DNA from: Sphingobacterium corticibacter
Lineage (GTDB): Bacteria > Bacteroidota > Bacteroidia > Sphingobacteriales > Sphingobacteriaceae
DNA length: 64,000 nt
NCBI RefSeq assembly: GCF_003076635.1
Contig: NZ_QDKG01000009.1
Location: 1-64,000, forward strand
Reading direction: 5' to 3'
Below are positions 63,566-64,000 of the stretch, in pieces (positions within the stretch are counted from its first letter, which is position 1; the number at the start of each line of letters is the position of its first letter). The position numbers and the translations under genes are program-made. The notes beneath the pieces are model-generated. The model saw only the letters and a list, made by a program, of their open reading frames with translations. It searched no databases and was not told the DNA's origin.

Positions 63566-64000
63566 TTAATATTTTGACGCTAATTCTTTAGCTACTTTTT
63601 CTAATACACTTGTTTGCTCGTCAGAGAATTTACCGGCTTTCAAAGCAGATAATACTTCTGGATGACGTTGCTCCAATTGTGTTACGAATTCTTCTTCGAA
63701 CTGACGTACATCTTTCACTGGGATGCTACGCAACAAACCTTTAGTACCGATGTAGATAATAGCGACTTGTTTCTCAACAGCAACTGGAGAGAATTGACCT
63801 TGTTTCAAGATCTCTACGTTACGAGAACCTTTATCCAACACCGCTTTAGTAGCTGCATCTAAGTCAGAACCAAATTTAGAGAACGCCTCTAACTCACGGT
63901 ACTGTGCTTGATCCAGTTTCAAGGTACCAGATACTTTTTTCATGGATTTGATCTGCGCGTTACCACCTACACGAGATACCGAGATACCTACATTGATCGC
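63566..64000 (-). CDS. atpA: ATP synthase F1 alpha subunit, C-terminal part
   Basis: The 3' 145 codons of atpA; the rest lies beyond the right edge. Reads from [18 protein letters not shown] through the C-terminal helical domain ([20 protein letters not shown], then [10 protein letters not shown]) to VAKELASKY. The sequence is typical for the alpha subunit and is followed by atpG. Confidence 0.95.
   Translation of the reverse strand, partial: AINVGISVSRVGGNAQIKSMKKVSGTLKLDQAQYRELEAFSKFGSDLDAATKAVLDKGSRNVEILKQGQFSPVAVEKQVAIIYIGTKGLLRSIPVKDVRQFEEEFVTQLEQRHPEVLSALKAGKFSDEQTSVLEKVAKELASKY

Noticed and set aside
1..64000. CRISPR array, prophage or restriction-modification system
   Set aside because: No regularly spaced repeats, no cas, phage or methylase/endonuclease genes were found on either strand.

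Overview
The window reads as chromosomal DNA of a member of the Bacteroidota, most likely a Sphingobacteriaceae (Sphingobacterium/Pedobacter-like). The basis is a FecR/SusC/SusD locus, an Oar-type TonB receptor, a DUF4290 gene next to murA, a YceI lipoprotein, few Shine-Dalgarno sites, and promoters that fit the Bacteroidota -7 consensus TAnnTTTG. The genus is an inference from gene content, not a database result. There is no rRNA operon, prophage or CRISPR array. Three tRNA genes are present (Leu-GAG and two identical Asn-GTT).

Layout. 1-400: left edge with the first codons of a gene resembling an IS3-type orfA, then a short-repeat region. 401-8152: FecR anti-sigma, SusC (STN type), SusD and a small lipoprotein, closed by a very strong terminator, then an exported PP1/Shewanella-like phosphatase. 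8207-12744: a ScfR/RamB-type regulator divergent from malate synthase and isocitrate lyase, with a perfect 14-bp palindrome between them. 12901-16511: FA2H-like hydroxylase, DUF3267 membrane protein, and the agmatine-to-putrescine pair aguB-aguA. 16657-22061: tRNA-Leu, Ppx/GppA, Gfo/Idh oxidoreductase, His-rich lipoprotein, PEP carboxylase. 22364-29222: FUSC membrane protein coupled to a YpdA-type reductase, TetR, murB, ECF sigma with a mini cytochrome b5, PfkB kinase. 29291-31057: two tRNA-Asn and mgtE. 31703-34537: a 944-residue protein that looks like a gluzincin, beta-propeller and outer-membrane barrel in one chain. 34614-42854: pgk, yceI, murA (Asp in place of the fosfomycin-target Cys), DUF4290, pcrA, dnaB. 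43249-49486: ubiE/menG, SDR, yqeY, dnaX with an A10 slippery tract, NlpC/P60 hydrolase, EamA transporter. 49550-54748: Oar-like receptor and a TPR-HTH regulator. 54981-57685: five small genes, mostly membrane or unknown. 57741-64000: mtaB, thyA-folA, an M61 protease, atpG and the 3' part of atpA.

Together the genes cover central carbon metabolism (glyoxylate shunt, PEP carboxylase, phosphoglycerate kinase), wall synthesis (murA, murB, NlpC/P60), replication (dnaB, dnaX, pcrA), one-carbon/nucleotide synthesis (thyA, folA) and outer-membrane nutrient uptake. The points most worth a second look are the A10 tract in dnaX, where both alternative frames stop within four codons just after the conserved ATPase/domain III part; the MurA Asp121; the 944-residue gluzincin-propeller-barrel protein; the palindromic operator candidates at the ScfR-aceB and TetR-murB junctions; and the uncharacterised small-gene operon near 55-57.7 kb.
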